Shown piece by piece: positions 8,688 through 16,587 of a stretch of 55,065 bases of DNA (position 1 is its first letter; each line of letters opens with the position of its first letter). The notes beneath the pieces are model-generated. The model had not been told where the DNA came from and did no database searches. It worked only from the letters and a program-made list of their open reading frames with translations. Source of the stretch: Bacteroidia bacterium (GTDB taxonomy: Bacteria > Bacteroidota > Bacteroidia > UKL13-3). The stretch lies in contig JAGPCK010000016.1 in NCBI GenBank assembly GCA_018058135.1, positions 1 through 55,065 on the forward strand, read 5' to 3'. Position numbers and translations under genes: made by a program.

Positions 8688-8728
8688 GATTTAGAGTTTT
8701 GTCGTAGATATGATTTATTGGTAATGCA

Positions 8729-9553
8729 TTGAGAATAATACTTGTCATATTCACAGTCTTAATTTGGACAACTTCGTACGGACAGTTCATTAGATTAAAG
8801 GGGACTTGGGTTTCAAGTTTGCGAGACGTAATGTTAATAAACGACACGCTCAATAAATCAGGTGATGCTAATATGTTATGCACAGCGAATGAAGATCAAG
8901 GAATGTCTTTTTATTTGTTGGGTGATACATTAAGTTTTCAAAAAAGGTACTACTCCTCTGAATCCAATTACAAGCAACTTTACATTGATAGATACGACCT
9001 GCTCATTTTAGGGCAAACAGATACCTCCATAATAGTTAAACCTATATCTAAATTATCAAAAGAATTCTTTAGTCATAGACCTAACATTACCTTCGTCAGG
9101 CAGGAGTTTAACTGGGATAGATCAATTGTTTTCGAGAAAATAATCTATCATTCAAGTGACTGTCTAGGAGGTTGTCCAACAATAGACCTTGAAATTAAAG
9201 GAAGGAATGTTTACTTAAAAGGGCAGTTCTACAAAGAGGATTCTATTAATTACTTCAACTCAGAAATTGATACGATTCAATCAGGTGAATTTATTAGTAT
9301 CTTAAGTGATAGCTTGTACAATGAACTTATCAATATACTCCAAACATCTAGCTTGCGAACTTTAACCTTCCCGGAGCATCATGGGTATGATGCTGGAGTA
9401 ACAACACTTATTATTTACTATAACGGAAAACGAAAATATTTACAATCTATGTTCCCTCCAACCATTTCAAATAGGTTGGTTGACTTTTTACATTACATAA
9501 ATACCAGAGCGGATTTGAAAAGGACATTCAAGAAACGGAAAATAGAGAGATAA
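8729..9553 (+). CDS. DUF6438 domain-containing exported protein
   Basis: 274 residues starting at a TTG (8729) directly before a signal peptide (MRIILVIFTVLIWTTSYGQ). Residues 21-120 are an unrecognised beta-rich module with a lipocalin-like opening (LKGTWVSS). Residues about 130-260 match DUF6438: SSDCLGGCPTIDLEIKG, then TFPEHHGYDAGVTTLIIYY and a closing YINTRADL. The two cysteines of DCLGGC probably form a disulfide after export. The role is unknown. Codon use is more AT-rich than in the preceding lipoproteins, so it may have a separate origin. Confidence 0.7.
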   Translation: MRIILVIFTVLIWTTSYGQFIRLKGTWVSSLRDVMLINDTLNKSGDANMLCTANEDQGMSFYLLGDTLSFQKRYYSSESNYKQLYIDRYDLLILGQTDTSIIVKPISKLSKEFFSHRPNITFVRQEFNWDRSIVFEKIIYHSSDCLGGCPTIDLEIKGRNVYLKGQFYKEDSINYFNSEIDTIQSGEFISILSDSLYNELINILQTSSLRTLTFPEHHGYDAGVTTLIIYYNGKRKYLQSMFPPTISNRLVDFLHYINTRADLKRTFKKRKIER

Positions 9554-9590
9554 AACTAAGGTTTTAATAGTCGAATAATAGGAGTATGAA

Positions 9591-10301
9591 TTAAGGCGCC
9601 TCCAATGGATCAGGTGTATTCACATAATCTTTTTCTACCACACCATCACGCACACGCACAATGCGGTGGGCTCTGCGGGCAATGTCTTCTTCGTGGGTTA
9701 CAATAATAACCGTGTTGCCTTTTTGGTGTATTTCTTCCAGCAACTTCATAATCTCATAGCTGGTTTTGGTGTCGAGGTTACCTGTGGGCTCGTCAGCCAA
9801 AATCATAGAAGGGGAGTTCACCAATGCACGGGCAATGGCCACACGTTGTCTTTGTCCGCCTGAGAGTTCATTGGGTTTGTGCAGCATTCGATCGGCTAGC
9901 CCTACGTTGGTTAAGCTTTGTGTTGCCCGTTCCAAACGGGCCTCTTTTTTTACCCCGGCATACACCTGCGGTAAGGCTACGTTTTCTAAAGCACTTAAAC
10001 GCGGCAGCAGGTTAAACGTTTGAAAGATGAATCCTATTTCCTTATTGCGTATTTCGGCCAGTTCATTCTCGGTCATGTTGCTCACATCGGTACCGTTAAG
10101 AATGTAAGTACCGTTGCTGGGTGTGTCCAAACAACCCAAAATATTCATGAGCGTTGATTTACCTGATCCTGATGGTCCCATGAGGGCAACGTATTCACCT
10201 TTGTTAATTTTAAGGTCAATGGAGCGCAGGGCATACACAGTTTCTGCACCAATCTGGTACACCTTAGCTATACCGCTCAGACTGATAAGAGGTTCCTGCA
10301 T
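9591..10301 (-). CDS. ABC transporter ATP-binding protein (LolD/MacB type)
   Basis: A 236-residue complete nucleotide-binding domain. Walker A is GPSGSGKST (about 42-50), the Q-loop is in [11 protein letters not shown], the signature is [15 protein letters not shown], Walker B is [12 protein letters not shown] and the switch His is in VTHEEDIA. The [14 protein letters not shown] segment is typical of the MacB/LolD/FtsE group, which powers lipoprotein release or periplasmic efflux rather than import. No permease gene is next to it; its ATG overlaps the gatC stop, so it is the last gene of a plsC-gatC-ATPase unit. The partner must be encoded elsewhere. Confidence 0.9.
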   Translation of the reverse strand: MQEPLISLSGIAKVYQIGAETVYALRSIDLKINKGEYVALMGPSGSGKSTLMNILGCLDTPSNGTYILNGTDVSNMTENELAEIRNKEIGFIFQTFNLLPRLSALENVALPQVYAGVKKEARLERATQSLTNVGLADRMLHKPNELSGGQRQRVAIARALVNSPSMILADEPTGNLDTKTSYEIMKLLEEIHQKGNTVIIVTHEEDIARRAHRIVRVRDGVVEKDYVNTPDPLEAP

Positions 10302-10597
10302 TATTTATCAAGAAATTTAGGCACTTTGAAATAGTCGGAATCTTTTTTAGGTGCATTTTTTAATGCCTCTTCCTGTGTGATGGTTTGGTGTACCTCATCT
10401 TCACGCAACACATTTACTTCATTGCTCATAAAGATAAGTGGTTCCACGTTGGTGGTATCCAACTCACTCAGCTTGTCTACAAAGGTTACAATCTTCCCCA
10501 AATCCTGTTGGATTTTTGTCTTTTCCTCAGCAGAAAATTCCAGCTTGGCTAAGTTGGCCAGTTTATCTACCAGCTCGTTCGTAACTTCCATGTTCAA
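10301..10597 (-). CDS. gatC: Aspartyl/glutamyl-tRNA amidotransferase subunit C
   Basis: The small subunit of GatCAB, which converts Glu-tRNA(Gln) or Asp-tRNA(Asn) to the amidated form. The 98 residues show the GatC pattern: [24 protein letters not shown] at the front, then [21 protein letters not shown] and the C-terminal FKVPKFLDK. An ATG two codons downstream (10591) is an equally good start. It overlaps the acyltransferase gene upstream and the ATPase gene downstream. gatA and gatB are not in the window. Confidence 0.9.
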   Translation of the reverse strand: MNMEVTNELVDKLANLAKLEFSAEEKTKIQQDLGKIVTFVDKLSELDTTNVEPLIFMSNEVNVLREDEVHQTITQEEALKNAPKKDSDYFKVPKFLDK

Positions 10598-11339
10598 TCA
10601 ATTTTGATTCAATAATACTAAAAACCTTTTGCTTCAACTCTTCCTCATCGTTCAAATTCAGACCAGTGGTGGGAATGGGACGATGAATGTACATATTCAC
10701 TATACCCGGCCATCCTTCCCAAGTACCGTTATCAGGTAAATGGTACCAATTGTCGGCCAGTGTAACGGGCAAAATTTCAATCTTGTTTTCTATGGCCAAT
10801 CGGAAGGGTCCGATTTTAAACTTGCTCAACTTTGGTGCATGTGCCGGTATGGTTCCTTCCGGGTAAATAACCAAACTGCGTTTGCCGTGTTTTAATTGTT
10901 CGGCTGCTTTCAAAAAAGCTTTGTGTGAGGCGGTAGCACTTTTGCGGTTAACGGCAATGTCAATAGTGTGAAAAAAACGCCCGAATAAAGGTACTTTGGT
11001 GAGTTCTTGTTTGGCCATGTAACTCAAATCATTCGGTATGCCGCAGGTAAGGCTGGGAATATCCATGTAAGACGAATGATTGGACACAATGATGTACGTT
11101 TTTTTAGGATCCAGCTTATGTTCAAAATGCCGTTTAAGGTACATGCCTGTATTGAAGAACAGTACCCAACCCCATATTTTGCGGCAAAAGTGAGCGTATT
11201 GGTATGTTTTGGGATGGCTCAGGAAAATCAGAAAAAACGGATACAGGGGGAAAAATATAAACGCGAGGTTAAAGTAAAACCAGGCGCCCCATATTTTGCG
11301 CAGCACTTTTCTTACGGACAAGGGCTGTTGATGCGCCAT
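10563..11339 (-). CDS. 1-acyl-sn-glycerol-3-phosphate acyltransferase (PlsC family)
   Basis: Transfers an acyl chain to lysophosphatidic acid in phospholipid synthesis at the inner membrane. It has 258 residues, with hydrophobic helices at about 15-40, then the acyltransferase motifs NHSSYMDIP (the HX4D catalytic motif), FFHTIDIAVNR and YPEGTIPAH. The length is normal for this family. It lies 4 bp downstream of pyrE and overlaps gatC by 35 bp, so pyrE-plsC-gatC-ATPase looks like one transcript. Confidence 0.9.
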   Translation of the reverse strand: MAHQQPLSVRKVLRKIWGAWFYFNLAFIFFPLYPFFLIFLSHPKTYQYAHFCRKIWGWVLFFNTGMYLKRHFEHKLDPKKTYIIVSNHSSYMDIPSLTCGIPNDLSYMAKQELTKVPLFGRFFHTIDIAVNRKSATASHKAFLKAAEQLKHGKRSLVIYPEGTIPAHAPKLSKFKIGPFRLAIENKIEILPVTLADNWYHLPDNGTWEGWPGIVNMYIHRPIPTTGLNLNDEEELKQKVFSIIESKLIEHGSYERAGR

Positions 11340-11343
11340 ACTT

Positions 11344-11985
11344 TTATTTACCCCACTCAGCAGGGTTCTTTCTCCAATCGGCCAGCAGGGCTAAGTCTTC
11401 CTGCTGAACGTAGTTTTTATCAATGGCCACGCGAATGAGTTCATCGTAGTTGCTCAGGGTTACAAAAGGACAATTAGCTTGAGCAAATTGTTGTACCGCA
11501 ATATCAAATCCGTAAGTGAAAATGGCTGCGAGTCCCAATACTTCACAACCGTAAGCTTTTAGTGCTTCTACCGCCTCCAAACTACTTTTTCCGGTGCTGA
11601 TGAGGTCTTCTACCACCACTACTTTTTGTCCGGGTAAAACGGCTCCTTCAATGCGGTTGCCCATGCCGTGTTTTTTAGCCTCGCTACGCACGTAGCCAAA
11701 AGGTAATTCGAGTGCATCGGCTGCCAACGCTCCGGGAGCAATGCCGGCTGTTGCCACACCCGCTATCAGTTCACAACCCGGGTAATGGGTGTGTATAAGT
11801 TCTGCCAAAGCACCCTTTATAAAGTTGCGCACCTTAGGGTAGGAAAGGCTTATGCGGTTATCGTTGTAAATGGGCGACTTCCATCCTGATGCCCAAGTGA
11901 AGGGTTGGTGAGGCTGTAATTTTGTGGCCTTTATTTCTAATAAATATTCTGCTACTTTTGCTGATGTCGATTCATTGGTTGGCAT
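11344..11985 (-). CDS. pyrE: Orotate phosphoribosyltransferase
   Basis: Makes OMP from orotate and PRPP in pyrimidine synthesis. The 213 residues include FTWASGWKSPIYNDNR and the PRPP loop VVVVEDLISTGKSS, plus GVATAGIAPGA and LPFGYVRSEAKKHG. The gene is full length. Only 8 bp separate it from the divergent NUDIX gene. Its likely -7 element (TACATTTG, minus strand, 11998-11991) ends five bases before the ATG, so the transcript would be nearly leaderless. Confidence 0.95.
   Translation of the reverse strand: MPTNESTSAKVAEYLLEIKATKLQPHQPFTWASGWKSPIYNDNRISLSYPKVRNFIKGALAELIHTHYPGCELIAGVATAGIAPGALAADALELPFGYVRSEAKKHGMGNRIEGAVLPGQKVVVVEDLISTGKSSLEAVEALKAYGCEVLGLAAIFTYGFDIAVQQFAQANCPFVTLSNYDELIRVAIDKNYVQQEDLALLADWRKNPAEWGK
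11953..11960 (+). promoter_or_regulatory. Promoter -7 element for the NUDIX gene, inside pyrE
   Basis: TACTTTTG at 11953-11960 matches TAnnTTTG. It lies within the first dozen codons of the divergent pyrE gene, with an expected start near 11967 and the NUDIX ATG at 11994. No clear -33 TTG is at the normal spacing. Confidence 0.35.
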
Positions 11986-11990
11986 AGCGG

Positions 11991-11998
11991 CAAATGTA
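11991..11998 (-). promoter_or_regulatory. Promoter -7 element for pyrE, overlapping the NUDIX start codon
   Basis: On the minus strand TACATTTG (11998-11991) matches TAnnTTTG and covers the ATG of the NUDIX gene (11994-11996). It ends five bases before the pyrE ATG. Confidence 0.35.
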
Positions 11999-12602
11999 TA
12001 AAATTTTTGTAAACGATAACCCTTTTATCCTCGCTGAAAAGCAGGAAAAGCTACCCGATTGGCCGCAATTGTCGCTGGTGGAAGAGGCAGCAGGTAAAAA
12101 AGCACTGGAGTGTTTAAAAGAACTGGAGTCACTTCGTTCCAAAGGGTTGGTGTACATATGTGCCGATGCTGAACAGGTATTTCAATCGTTGCTCAAGGAG
12201 TTTATACTTATTAAAGCTGCCGGTGGTGTGGTTTTTAACAAAAACGGAGAAGTATTACTCATCAAACGTTTGGGGAAATGGGATTTGCCTAAAGGAAAAA
12301 TTGATGCCAATGAAGGGACGGAAGAAGCGGCTTTGCGTGAAGTAGAGGAGGAGTGCGGAATAAAAGAACTGAGCATAAAATCTTTTCTCACTTTTTCATT
12401 TCATACCTACAAACAACACGGATACCGTTTTCTCAAAGAAACATCGTGGTACAAAATGAAAAGCACTTACAGCGGACAGCTCACCCCGCAGTTGGAAGAA
12501 AACATTACGGAAGTAAAATGGGAACCTTTTGATACTTTAGATATCCAGCAATTGGATTCATACTTGTCCATTAAGGATGTGTTGCTGCAGGCTAAGTCGT
12601 AA
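11994..12602 (+). CDS. NUDIX hydrolase
   Basis: A 202-residue protein. The N-terminal 75 residues form a separate small region (FILAEKQEKLPDWPQL, VEEAAGKKALECLKELE). The NUDIX fold starts at IKAAGGVVFNKNGEVLLIKRLGKWDLPKGKID and carries a near-canonical NUDIX box G-x5-E-x4-A-x-R-E-x2-E-E, seen as EGTEEAALREVEEECGI. These enzymes cleave nucleoside diphosphate-linked compounds; the substrate is not clear. It is divergent from pyrE, and its stop abuts the coaD stop on the other strand with no gap. Confidence 0.88.
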   Translation: MYKIFVNDNPFILAEKQEKLPDWPQLSLVEEAAGKKALECLKELESLRSKGLVYICADAEQVFQSLLKEFILIKAAGGVVFNKNGEVLLIKRLGKWDLPKGKIDANEGTEEAALREVEEECGIKELSIKSFLTFSFHTYKQHGYRFLKETSWYKMKSTYSGQLTPQLEENITEVKWEPFDTLDIQQLDSYLSIKDVLLQAKS

Positions 12603-13061
12603 TTAAATCTTCACCTCTTTTGGCACAAACTGGCGGGCATCTCCGCCATTGCGAATAATATCCCGCACAATCGTAGAACTTATGGCCGTAAAAGCCGGAT
12701 TACACATCAGAAAGATGGATTCAATATCATCGTACTGTGCCTTGTTCATTTGCGCAATGTTTTTTTCGTAATCAAAATCGGAACTGGTACGTATACCCCG
12801 AATGATAAAATGTGCCCCTATTTTGCGGCAAAACTCGGTGGTCAGTCCTTCATAAGTATCAACATGAACTTTTGAATTGCCTTGGTAAATGGCTTCAATC
12901 CAGCCTTTACGTTCTTCTTCAGTAAACAGACTTTGTTTGATGGAGTTTCGGCCAATGCCAATCCACAGTTCATCGAACATAGGTAAGGCGCGGTTAATAA
13001 TGTCCACATGTCCGATGGTAATGGGATCAAAGGTGCCCGGTACTAAAGCTATACGTTTCAT
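12603..13061 (-). CDS. coaD: Phosphopantetheine adenylyltransferase
   Basis: The penultimate step of coenzyme A synthesis, joining ATP and 4'-phosphopantetheine. The 152 residues include the nucleotidyltransferase motif PGTFDPITIGHVDII (HIGH type), RGIRTSSDFDYEKNIA and the C-terminal ISSTIVRDI followed by FVPKEV. The length is typical. It overlaps the rsmD stop by four bases (ATGA type), so the two are translationally coupled. Confidence 0.95.
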   Translation of the reverse strand: MKRIALVPGTFDPITIGHVDIINRALPMFDELWIGIGRNSIKQSLFTEEERKGWIEAIYQGNSKVHVDTYEGLTTEFCRKIGAHFIIRGIRTSSDFDYEKNIAQMNKAQYDDIESIFLMCNPAFTAISSTIVRDIIRNGGDARQFVPKEVKI

Positions 13062-13597
13062 TCAACTGGATTAAAAAAACTAAAAACAGATTGTCCGTAA
13101 ATACGTTCGTTGGCAAAGGTAACAACACTTTTCAAATTCAGTTGCCGGTGGTGTTCAATTATGAGTAAACCACCTTCGTTCAACAACCGTCTTTCGTTAA
13201 CCAAGGCCGGTATATTGATAATGCCCGGTAAAGCGTAGGGCGGGTCGGCAAAAATGAGGTCAAACTTTTCTTCTGTACTTTTCAAAAAACTGAAAACATC
13301 CTTTTTAACTGGATTAAGTTGTTCATACCCTAATACTTTTTTTTGCTCTTTGATGTAACCGATACATTTAGCGTGATTGTCGACAGCCATTACAGAGGCG
13401 GCTTCTCTGGAGCAAAATTCGAAACTGATGTTGCCAGTTCCGGCAAATAAATCCAGCACGCTCAAAGAACTGATGTCAATTCGGTTATCAAGAATATTAA
13501 ATAAACTTTCTTTGGCTATATCAGTAGTGGGCCTTACCGGTAAACCTTGTGGTGGCCGTAGAATAAGACCATTGTTTTTGCCCCCTATTATTCGCAT
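13058..13597 (-). CDS. rsmD: 16S rRNA (guanine(966)-N(2))-methyltransferase
   Basis: Methylates G966 of 16S rRNA using SAM. It has 179 residues: MRIIGGKNNGLILRPPQG start, RPTTDIAKESLFNIL, the SAM site VLDLFAGTGNISFE, and the catalytic motif FADPPYALP. The rsmD-coaD pairing is widespread in bacteria. Its start lies within the 3' end of the DUF3822 gene (10-bp overlap). Confidence 0.93.
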   Translation of the reverse strand: MRIIGGKNNGLILRPPQGLPVRPTTDIAKESLFNILDNRIDISSLSVLDLFAGTGNISFEFCSREAASVMAVDNHAKCIGYIKEQKKVLGYEQLNPVKKDVFSFLKSTEEKFDLIFADPPYALPGIINIPALVNERRLLNEGGLLIIEHHRQLNLKSVVTFANERIYGQSVFSFFNPVE

Positions 13598-14403
13598 TGA
13601 GAGGCCATAATAAGCGGCAAAAGGGCAGGAGCGCAGTTTAAATCAGAGGTATCGGCTATGTTTACCGTGCGGATATATTTTTTAAGTAACAGGAACAGTA
13701 AACTCTTCTCATCAGCATCACCGTATAACATTACCGGTTCTTCAGCTGTTAAACCAAATTCTTCAAAAGTTGCCAGTACAAAATAGAGCGCATCGTTTTC
13801 TGTTTCGGCTTCAAATGAGTTGATACACTCAGGTTGGCCGTTTTTGTAAAAGAAGAGGGTAATGAAACCGTTTCCAACATATACATTCAACCTGTGTTGT
13901 GTTTGCAGATGAAAGTACTGCATTAATGCAGCTGTATTGTGCACCACCACCGGACTCCTTAATTTAGAATTGAATAAAGAATGAATGTATTTGTTGAGAG
14001 GGAAAGTTAACACAGCCTGATGCGAAGTAATTTTGTTGAAGAGAATTTCGTCCGCCTCTGTTAACTCATTGGCCGCATTCAGCAAAGCAAAAGCATGGTC
14101 CTTTTCAAAAAATACTTCCGGAATTAAGGTGTGCACAGGTGAGTTAATAAGCACATAAAAGCGGTGTACACCACTTATTTCTGTCAGTATTTCATCGAGT
14201 TTGGCATTCAAAGGCAAAATTGCCTGCTCTTTGATATACGCCTGTTCGACAGGAAACGAAAGAATCAAACCAGCTTTTTTATTGCTTCTTTCAATGCAGG
14301 CTACTTTAATATCGGCATCATTTACCTGAATACAGGCATCATACAGAAACAAATGGTCTTTGTTCCAACGGTCAGATTGATAAAGAAGGGTAGATGCTGC
14401 CAA
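13588..14403 (-). CDS. DUF3822 family protein
   Basis: 271 residues from a TTG start. This Bacteroidota family has an ASKHA-like (actin/hexokinase-like) appearance and is often encoded directly before rsmD and coaD, as here. Visible blocks are FVLINSPVHTLIPEVFFEK, FPLNKYIHSLFNSKLR and LNVYVGNGFITLFFYKNGQPECINSFE, the last resembling the C-terminal half of pilus-assembly-type ATPase folds. The function is unknown; the gene order suggests a conserved operon rather than a shared pathway. Confidence 0.8.
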   Translation of the reverse strand: MAASTLLYQSDRWNKDHLFLYDACIQVNDADIKVACIERSNKKAGLILSFPVEQAYIKEQAILPLNAKLDEILTEISGVHRFYVLINSPVHTLIPEVFFEKDHAFALLNAANELTEADEILFNKITSHQAVLTFPLNKYIHSLFNSKLRSPVVVHNTAALMQYFHLQTQHRLNVYVGNGFITLFFYKNGQPECINSFEAETENDALYFVLATFEEFGLTAEEPVMLYGDADEKSLLFLLLKKYIRTVNIADTSDLNCAPALLPLIMASQCE

Positions 14404-14434
14404 GGGTTTAAAATTACTTACCCGGCAATATTAG

Positions 14435-14442
14435 TATTTTTG
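14435..14442 (+). promoter_or_regulatory. Promoter -7 element for the PaaI thioesterase gene
   Basis: TATTTTTG at 14435-14442 matches TAnnTTTG; the ATG follows at 14466. There is no clear -33 element. The region between 14403 and 14466 also has to serve the divergent DUF3822 gene. Confidence 0.4.
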
Positions 14443-14465
14443 AGCAGTTTCATCAACTTTGCCTC

Positions 14466-14903
14466 ATGAAGTTTGAATCTAAAAATCCTGATTTTGTAAA
14501 TACAATCCAACAAAAGCTCAGTGGACAGCACTTTATGCACCACATTGGCTTTGAATTAATCACCATAGAAGCGGGATTCGTAGAAGGTAAAGCTAAAATG
14601 GAGAAATTTTTACAGCAACAAAACGGATTTTTGCACGGGGGGGCAACTGCTACCTTTTGTGACCTGGTAGCCGGCTTTGCAGCCTTTACCTTGGTTGAAC
14701 CCGGTGCAACAGTTGTTACAGTAGAATTAAAGGTTTCCTACATGAATCCCGGAATAGGGGATATCATTTATGCTTCAGGTAGGGTGATAAAGTCAGGCAA
14801 TATGCTCAGCTTTTGTGAAGCAGAAGTATATTCATTAGTTGATAATAAGCCACACCTCATAGCAAAATGTACTACCACAATGGCCAAAATTACCTTACCC
14901 TGA
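14466..14903 (+). CDS. PaaI family thioesterase (hotdog fold)
   Basis: 145 residues of a single hotdog domain that hydrolyses acyl- or aryl-CoA thioesters. The signature is FLHGGATATFCDLVAGFAAFTL, with the HGG turn and Asp at the usual catalytic place. VTVELKVSYMNPG and ASGRVIKSGNMLSFCEAEVY complete the fold. The substrate is uncertain. It is transcribed alone. Confidence 0.9.
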   Translation: MKFESKNPDFVNTIQQKLSGQHFMHHIGFELITIEAGFVEGKAKMEKFLQQQNGFLHGGATATFCDLVAGFAAFTLVEPGATVVTVELKVSYMNPGIGDIIYASGRVIKSGNMLSFCEAEVYSLVDNKPHLIAKCTTTMAKITLP

Positions 14904-14964
14904 AAAATAATTGCCTCATAAATAATGCATTGGTTATTTGTATGAAAAAAAAATGAATATACCA

Positions 14965-15061
14965 TTGCACTTATCGAAATCATTCGTAGGTTTGTATTGC
15001 AGACAGATAGGTTTTTCATAGTTTCCAAACAGGCCACCCTTCGGGTGGCCTTTTGGTTTTT
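14965..15061 (+). ncRNA. Candidate short RNA with its own promoter and terminator
   Basis: A near-ideal promoter, TTG (14965-14967), 19-bp spacer, TAGGTTTG (14987-14994), predicts a start at about 15001. A perfect hairpin, GGCCACCC (15032-15039) and GGGTGGCC (15043-15050), followed by TTTTGGTTTTT forms a terminator ending near 15061. The roughly 60-nt transcript between them has no ORF of note and no + strand gene follows before 24 kb of other context, so it is not a leader. Existence and function are inferred. Confidence 0.45.
15032..15061 (+). terminator. Rho-independent terminator
   Basis: Perfect 8-bp GC-rich stem GGCCACCC/GGGTGGCC with a TTC loop, then TTTTGGTTTTT. Confidence 0.8.
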
Positions 15062-15153
15062 ATACGATTCTGTAAACACCTACATTATTTTCGTCTATAA
15101 ATTTCAGGGACTCTCGCCCCTGAATACAATGTAAGTCCATTTTTAATAGGGCA

Positions 15154-15192
15154 AAAAAAATCCCCGCACAGCAACTGTGCGGGGATTTTTTT
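15154..15192. terminator. Bidirectional rho-independent terminator
   Basis: A perfect 17-bp stem: A-tract plus TCCCCGCACA (15154-15170) pairs with TGTGCGGGGA plus T-tract (15176-15192), loop GCAAC. It ends the minus-strand T9SS cargo gene at 15209 and would stop any + strand read-through. Confidence 0.9.
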
Positions 15193-15208
15193 GTATTAGT
15201 AATCTAAA

Positions 15209-16483
15209 TTACTGGGTGATGGTAATCTTTTTGGTAGCAGTAAAATTGCCGCTGTTTACAGTGTAGAAATATACACCTGGCTTCAAATCGTTAATGCTTA
15301 CTTCGAATTTGTTTTCACCGGCATTGAATTTATCAGTAACGGTGATAACGTCTTGTCCGATAATATTGGTGATTTTCAAAGTAGCTTCTCCGGCTTTACC
15401 GATAGCAAAAGGAACGTTGATTGAACCTTTGTTAGAAGCAGGGTTAGGGTAAACCTCACCTAATCCGAAACCGTTAGCATTGATGTTTTTGATACCTACG
15501 TTTGGTGAAGTAGCTTTGAAACGAACGTCAAGAAACTGAGATACTCCGTAGTAGTTAGATGGAAGGAATTTTGGTGTATTCTCAAATCCTCCTCCTGTTA
15601 AACGGTTGGTGTAAGCTTGGGTTTTATCTACAGCTAAACCGTTGTTGTAATATGAATGCTCAACGTTGGCATTGTTGTCAACAGTTCTAACACGGAAAGT
15701 GTTGAATTTGGTGTTGGTTGGTTGAGGGGTAACCTCAGAAGTAGCATACATCGTATCTTCATTGTTATATGTAAAACCTGGTTTGAAACTTACTGCAACA
15801 GCAACTTCCTGATCTCTTGTTACATTATAGTTAGTTAGACCAATTAGTTTCTCCCCCCAAACTGTTCCGTTTGCATTTGAATCAGCAGAAGTAAGAGGAA
15901 TACGGAACTCAGTTACGTTTGCAGCTCCTGCAGGCTCTCTGTTAGTTCTATCGTATTCTACAACAGCAAATACATTGGTGAGAGGAGTAAACTGCCAGTA
16001 AGAAACACCTGCGTTGGTTTTGTATACTTTAATAATCAGTGTATCAACAGCAGTATGATTCTTTCTGTCATATAAATAAAGAAGATTCAATGAATCAATG
16101 GTGAAGTTGTTGTGTTTGCTCAATATTTCAACAGGCTCACTGGAGAAAGAGAACTCAGGGTCCTTAGGGTCAAATAGTTGACCGAAAGCAAACCAAGTGT
16201 TATAGTAAGAAGCTGGTTGTCCAGCATTTACATAGGCAATTTTTACGTTAGAGTCAGGGAAAATGAAGGCTGCATTTGCGTCAAAATTGTTGAGTTCTTC
16301 TTGAAGCAATGCATATCCAAACCATTGGCTCATTTGTCCTCCGGCTGAGTTCACTTTTAACTGATGTTTATCATCAATCTTAATGTTGTCAACTTTGGCG
16401 GGTGTAACTGCCGGCAAAGTTTTTTGTGCAGTAGCACCAAATGCAAGTGCTGAAGCGAAAACGGTAACTAAAATTTTTTTCAT
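15209..16483 (-). CDS. Secreted protein with T9SS type A sorting domain
   Basis: The start is chosen at the ATG 16481-16483, which gives the signal peptide MKKILVTVFASALAFGATAQ; the frame runs 35 codons further upstream without signal features. The mature protein of about 400 residues is beta-rich and has no enzyme motif I recognise. The last 75 residues, from VYPNPASNKGSINVPF to TVNSGNFTATKKITITQ, are a Por-type sorting domain. Its strong terminator suggests high expression. It is likely a surface or matrix protein exported by T9SS. Confidence 0.8.
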   Translation of the reverse strand: MKKILVTVFASALAFGATAQKTLPAVTPAKVDNIKIDDKHQLKVNSAGGQMSQWFGYALLQEELNNFDANAAFIFPDSNVKIAYVNAGQPASYYNTWFAFGQLFDPKDPEFSFSSEPVEILSKHNNFTIDSLNLLYLYDRKNHTAVDTLIIKVYKTNAGVSYWQFTPLTNVFAVVEYDRTNREPAGAANVTEFRIPLTSADSNANGTVWGEKLIGLTNYNVTRDQEVAVAVSFKPGFTYNNEDTMYATSEVTPQPTNTKFNTFRVRTVDNNANVEHSYYNNGLAVDKTQAYTNRLTGGGFENTPKFLPSNYYGVSQFLDVRFKATSPNVGIKNINANGFGLGEVYPNPASNKGSINVPFAIGKAGEATLKITNIIGQDVITVTDKFNAGENKFEVSINDLKPGVYFYTVNSGNFTATKKITITQ

Positions 16484-16587
16484 ACTGAATTTAATTTCTG
16501 AATTTTGATTGTGCGAATTTAATGATTTTTTAATCTCAACAAGCGATTTATATGAATTAAGACCTAATTTGTTTGTGTTTGGTTGCA

